Source: Mailhella sp.
GTDB taxonomy: Bacteria; Desulfobacterota; Desulfovibrionia; Desulfovibrionales; Desulfovibrionaceae
DNA: 15,623 nucleotides
NCBI GenBank assembly: GCA_020024815.1
Contig: JAHHTE010000032.1
Coordinates: 1 to 15,623, forward strand
Direction: 5' to 3'
Of this stretch, positions 12,830-15,623 are shown one piece after another. The stretch's first letter is position 1. Each line of letters begins with the position of its first letter. Below the pieces are notes generated by a model that saw nothing but the letters and a program-made list of their open reading frames with translations, did no database searches and had not been told where the DNA came from. A program made the translations under genes and the position numbers.

Positions 12830-15526
12830 ATGAATACCTTACTCAATAAGTATAGTCATGGTGGAGATTTTTATTTTTGGCAACAACAAACTGGAATTTC
12901 CCCTAAAAATATCATTGATTTTAGTGTTAATATACGTCCTGATGGTATGCCTGAATTTATCAAAGCCACACTTATTAATGCCTTAAATACAATACATTGT
13001 TACCCTAGTCCTGAAGCAAATGAATTAAAAGATTTAGCAAGCCAATATTATCAATTAAAACCACAAAATTTTGTTTTTGCTAATGGAAGTAACGAACTAT
13101 TTTATGCTCTAGCGCAAGCATTAAAAACAACGTATACACAAGCTACAATAATAGAACCTGCTTTTAGTGAATACCAAAAAGCACTTGAAAAAAATGGTTA
13201 TACCATTCACCATATTAATGCAGAACTTCCTCCTATTATAAAAAATAATAGTTTAGATGAACAAACACTTTTTTCTTTTGATATTGAAAATCAACAAAAA
13301 ATTTTATTACAAAAACTTAAAGAACAAATTCTTACAATACAAGATAATTCCCTCATTTTTCTTGCAAACCCAGCAAATCCAAGTGGAAGTTTTTTTCCAC
13401 AACAAGAATTATTATCTCTTATTCATGAGAAAAAAAATTGTTTCTTTATTATTGATGAAGCATTTATAGAATACACAAAAGCAAAAAGTCTTATTTATAC
13501 ATTACCACAAAATGCTATTATTATTCGTTCTGTTACAAAATTTTATGCATTAGCTGGATTAAGGCTTGGTTATCTTGCTTGCAATGAAGAATTAGCTAGT
13601 AAAATTCAAAAAGAACTTCCTTATTGGAATGTTAATAATTTTGCCATTCAAGTAGCAAAAAAACTTTTTACACATAATGAAATAATACAAAATGATTTAG
13701 AAAAACATCAAACATTAAATATTCTCCGAAAAAAAGATTTATATACAAAACTCCTTGAAATTAAAGGATTAACTCTTTATGCATCATGGTCAAATTATAT
13801 TTTATTTAGCGTGAACAAAGAAAATCTATGGCAAGAATTGTTAGAAAAACATTCTATAACCATACGTGATTGTTCTAATTATCATGGTTTGGAAACAAAT
13901 TTTTATCGTGTAGCAGTACGCTTTGAAGAAGATCATACAAAACTTTGTCAGGCTTTAAAACATATCCTAACAAATGAAAAACCTATATTTCCTCAAAAGA
14001 AACCTGCATTAATGTTATTAGGGACATCATCAAATGCTGGAAAAAGTATTTTAACAGCAGCTTTTTGCCGTATCTTTACGCAAGATGGTTATAAAGTACG
14101 CCCTTTTAAAGCACAAAATATGTCTTTAAATTCTGGTGTTACAGCATTAGGCGAAGAAATGGGACGTGCACAAATAGTGCAAGCCATTGCCTGCAAAACT
14201 GACCCTGATGCTCGCATGAATCCCATTTTATTAAAACCGCAAACAGATATGGGATCACAAATCATTGTACTTGGCAACCCCATTGGAACAGCAAATGCAA
14301 GAGAATATTATAAAAAGAAAAATGAATTATGGAAATATGTTACAAAAGCTTATGATGAATTATCCAATGAAGCCGATATGATGGTTTTAGAAGGTGCTGG
14401 TAGTCCTGCTGAAATCAATTTAAAAGAAAATGATATAGTTAATATAAAAATGGCTCAATATGCTAATGCCTCTACCCTTTTAGTTGGAGATATTGATCGC
14501 GGAGGTATATATGCCTCATTTCTAGGCACATGGCAAACCCTAACATATATGGAAGAAAAGCGAATAACGGGCTTTTTAGTTAATCGTTTTCGTGGTGATA
14601 GTTCTTTATTAGCTCCAGCCCATGACTATATGCAAAATGTTACAGGAAAGCCTGTACTTGGAGTTATTCCTTATATTTGGGATTTAAACTTACCAGAAGA
14701 AGATATGGCAGGCAGTATTTGGGCAAATAAAATACAAGAAATTAATTATAAAAAAGAGAATGATCCAAACCGTAAACTTGATATTGCTATCATTATGCTA
14801 GGCAAAATATCTAACCATACAGATTTTGAACCCTTAGCTCTTGAAGAAGAATGTATAGTGCGAGCTGTGCGAAATACACAAGATTTTGGCGATCCTGATC
14901 TTGTAATACTTCCAGGTTCAAAAAGTGTTGTTGAAGATTTAAAACACATTAAAGAAAATGGCTTAGCACAAAAAATTGTTGAATTTGCACAAAATAATGG
15001 TTTTATACTAGGTATTTGTGGTGGCTTACAAATGTTAGGAAAAGAAATTCTTGATCCCCATCATATTGAAACAAATATTGAAAAAACAGAAGGACTTGGA
15101 CTTCTTGCTCTTTCATCTATATTTAATAAAGAAAAATGCTTAACAACAGTGGAAAATATTCAAAGTCCTCTTTCAAGCACAATTTATGGATATGAAATTC
15201 ATCATGGTGAAACAACAGAAGAAACAATAGTAAAACAAGAACGTTCTGAAAATACTATCAATCAAAATTTTGACGCTTATTTTCACGATAACGAAAAAAT
15301 TTATGGTTACGCAAAAAATAGAATTTGGGCTACATATATTCATGGCTTATTTGATAATGATAGTTTTAGACATGAATATCTTAACTACATACGAGAAAAT
15401 TTAGGATTAAATAAAATGACAAAATATATACCCTATAACATTGAAAAATCACTTGATAATTTAGCAAATATTGTACGTAATAATGTTGATATGCAAACAA
15501 TTTATAAAAGTTTGGGATTGAAATAA
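12830..15526 (+). CDS. cobD-cbiP: CobD-CbiP fusion: threonine-phosphate decarboxylase and cobyric acid synthase
   Basis: This 898-residue protein has two complete enzymes. Residues 1-about 380 are a fold-type I PLP enzyme of the CobD family (histidinol-phosphate aminotransferase-like). FLANPANPSGSFFP, IIDEAFIEY and SVTKFYALAGLRLGY are visible; Lys237 is the expected PLP-binding residue. It makes (R)-1-aminopropan-2-ol phosphate from threonine phosphate. Residues about 390-898 are CbiP/CobQ. The ATP loop G398-T-S-S-N-A-G-K405-S and PFKAQNMSLNSG are followed by VGDIDRGG, then the glutaminase domain with GICGGLQMLG (Cys730) and YIHGLFDN (His838). CbiP amidates adenosylcobyrinate diamide four times to give cobyric acid. 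Both products are the two substrates of CbiB. AAAGGA lies just upstream of the ATG. No frameshift or internal start is needed to explain the reading frame. Confidence 0.95.
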   Translation: MNTLLNKYSHGGDFYFWQQQTGISPKNIIDFSVNIRPDGMPEFIKATLINALNTIHCYPSPEANELKDLASQYYQLKPQNFVFANGSNELFYALAQALKTTYTQATIIEPAFSEYQKALEKNGYTIHHINAELPPIIKNNSLDEQTLFSFDIENQQKILLQKLKEQILTIQDNSLIFLANPANPSGSFFPQQELLSLIHEKKNCFFIIDEAFIEYTKAKSLIYTLPQNAIIIRSVTKFYALAGLRLGYLACNEELASKIQKELPYWNVNNFAIQVAKKLFTHNEIIQNDLEKHQTLNILRKKDLYTKLLEIKGLTLYASWSNYILFSVNKENLWQELLEKHSITIRDCSNYHGLETNFYRVAVRFEEDHTKLCQALKHILTNEKPIFPQKKPALMLLGTSSNAGKSILTAAFCRIFTQDGYKVRPFKAQNMSLNSGVTALGEEMGRAQIVQAIACKTDPDARMNPILLKPQTDMGSQIIVLGNPIGTANAREYYKKKNELWKYVTKAYDELSNEADMMVLEGAGSPAEINLKENDIVNIKMAQYANASTLLVGDIDRGGIYASFLGTWQTLTYMEEKRITGFLVNRFRGDSSLLAPAHDYMQNVTGKPVLGVIPYIWDLNLPEEDMAGSIWANKIQEINYKKENDPNRKLDIAIIMLGKISNHTDFEPLALEEECIVRAVRNTQDFGDPDLVILPGSKSVVEDLKHIKENGLAQKIVEFAQNNGFILGICGGLQMLGKEILDPHHIETNIEKTEGLGLLALSSIFNKEKCLTTVENIQSPLSSTIYGYEIHHGETTEETIVKQERSENTINQNFDAYFHDNEKIYGYAKNRIWATYIHGLFDNDSFRHEYLNYIRENLGLNKMTKYIPYNIEKSLDNLANIVRNNVDMQTIYKSLGLK

Positions 15527-15558
15527 TATATAACTAGAGTTTTTTTCTAAATTATTTC

Positions 15559-15596
15559 TTTGAGAAGGGAACTTTTGAAAAAGTTCCCCTCTCAAA
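15559..15596 (+). terminator. Strong hairpin after cobD-cbiP, possibly an intergenic repeat element
   Basis: A 17-bp stem (15559-15575 with 15580-15596) has a single A.C mismatch and a TGAA tetraloop; its core is GGGAACTTT/AAAGTTCCC. It begins about 30 bases after the stop codon and is far richer in G+C than its surroundings. It is followed by a pyrimidine tract and then AAAACTTTTTAA rather than an immediate T-run. Its position suits a terminator of the cbiA-cobD-cbiP unit. The overall form resembles multi-copy intergenic hairpins I recall from Desulfovibrio-type genomes; that resemblance is from memory and unchecked. Confidence 0.6.
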
Positions 15597-15623
15597 CTCT
15601 CTCCTCAAAACTTTTTAATCCAA

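Noticed and set aside
1..15623. CRISPR arrays, tRNA/rRNA genes, insertion sequences or transposases
   Set aside because: No regularly spaced repeats, cloverleaf-like segments or transposase-like reading frames were found; non-coding space totals only a few hundred bases.

Overview
The window is a very AT-rich stretch in which all eleven genes I can support lie on the + strand. It joins an organohalide-respiration (reductive dehalogenase) module to most of an oxygen-independent (cobalt-early, Cbi-type) cobamide biosynthesis pathway. Reductive dehalogenases need a cobamide cofactor, so the two halves make one functional unit: the enzyme and the factory for its cofactor.

Bases 1-4507 hold the dehalogenase module. 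A near-perfect sigma-54 (-24/-12) promoter precedes a six-repeat TPR protein. It is followed by rdhA (Tat-exported, two Fe-S cluster motifs), rdhB (small membrane anchor), an intrinsic terminator, rdhC (membrane FMN/polyferredoxin protein of the PceC/NosR type) and a 65-residue single-span membrane protein of unknown function. Bases 4508-4680 are a non-coding gap packed with nested inverted and direct repeats. From 4681 to 15526 come cbiL, cbiC, cbiD, a cbiE-cbiT fusion, a cbiF-cbiG-cbiH triple fusion, cbiA, and a cobD-cbiP fusion. Together these cover nearly every step from cobalt-sirohydrochlorin to cobyric acid and also make the aminopropanol-phosphate arm. The pathway is incomplete here: cobaltochelatase (cbiK/cbiX), cbiJ, the adenosyltransferase, cbiB and the nucleotide-loop genes are not in the window.

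The organism is an anaerobe able to make corrin de novo. The sigma-54 control and a GC-rich hairpin after cobD-cbiP that resembles intergenic hairpins I remember from Desulfovibrio-type genomes suggest a low-GC member of the Desulfovibrionales or another deltaproteobacterium. That assignment is an inference of low confidence. No tRNA, rRNA, CRISPR array, transposase or transcriptional regulator gene is visible. Every gap between genes is under 200 bases.

The observations most worth following are the TPR protein as first gene of a sigma-54-driven rdh operon, the terminator wedged between rdhB and rdhC, the nested repeats in front of cbiL where a cobalamin riboswitch might be expected, and the two unusual multi-enzyme fusions in the cobamide cluster.
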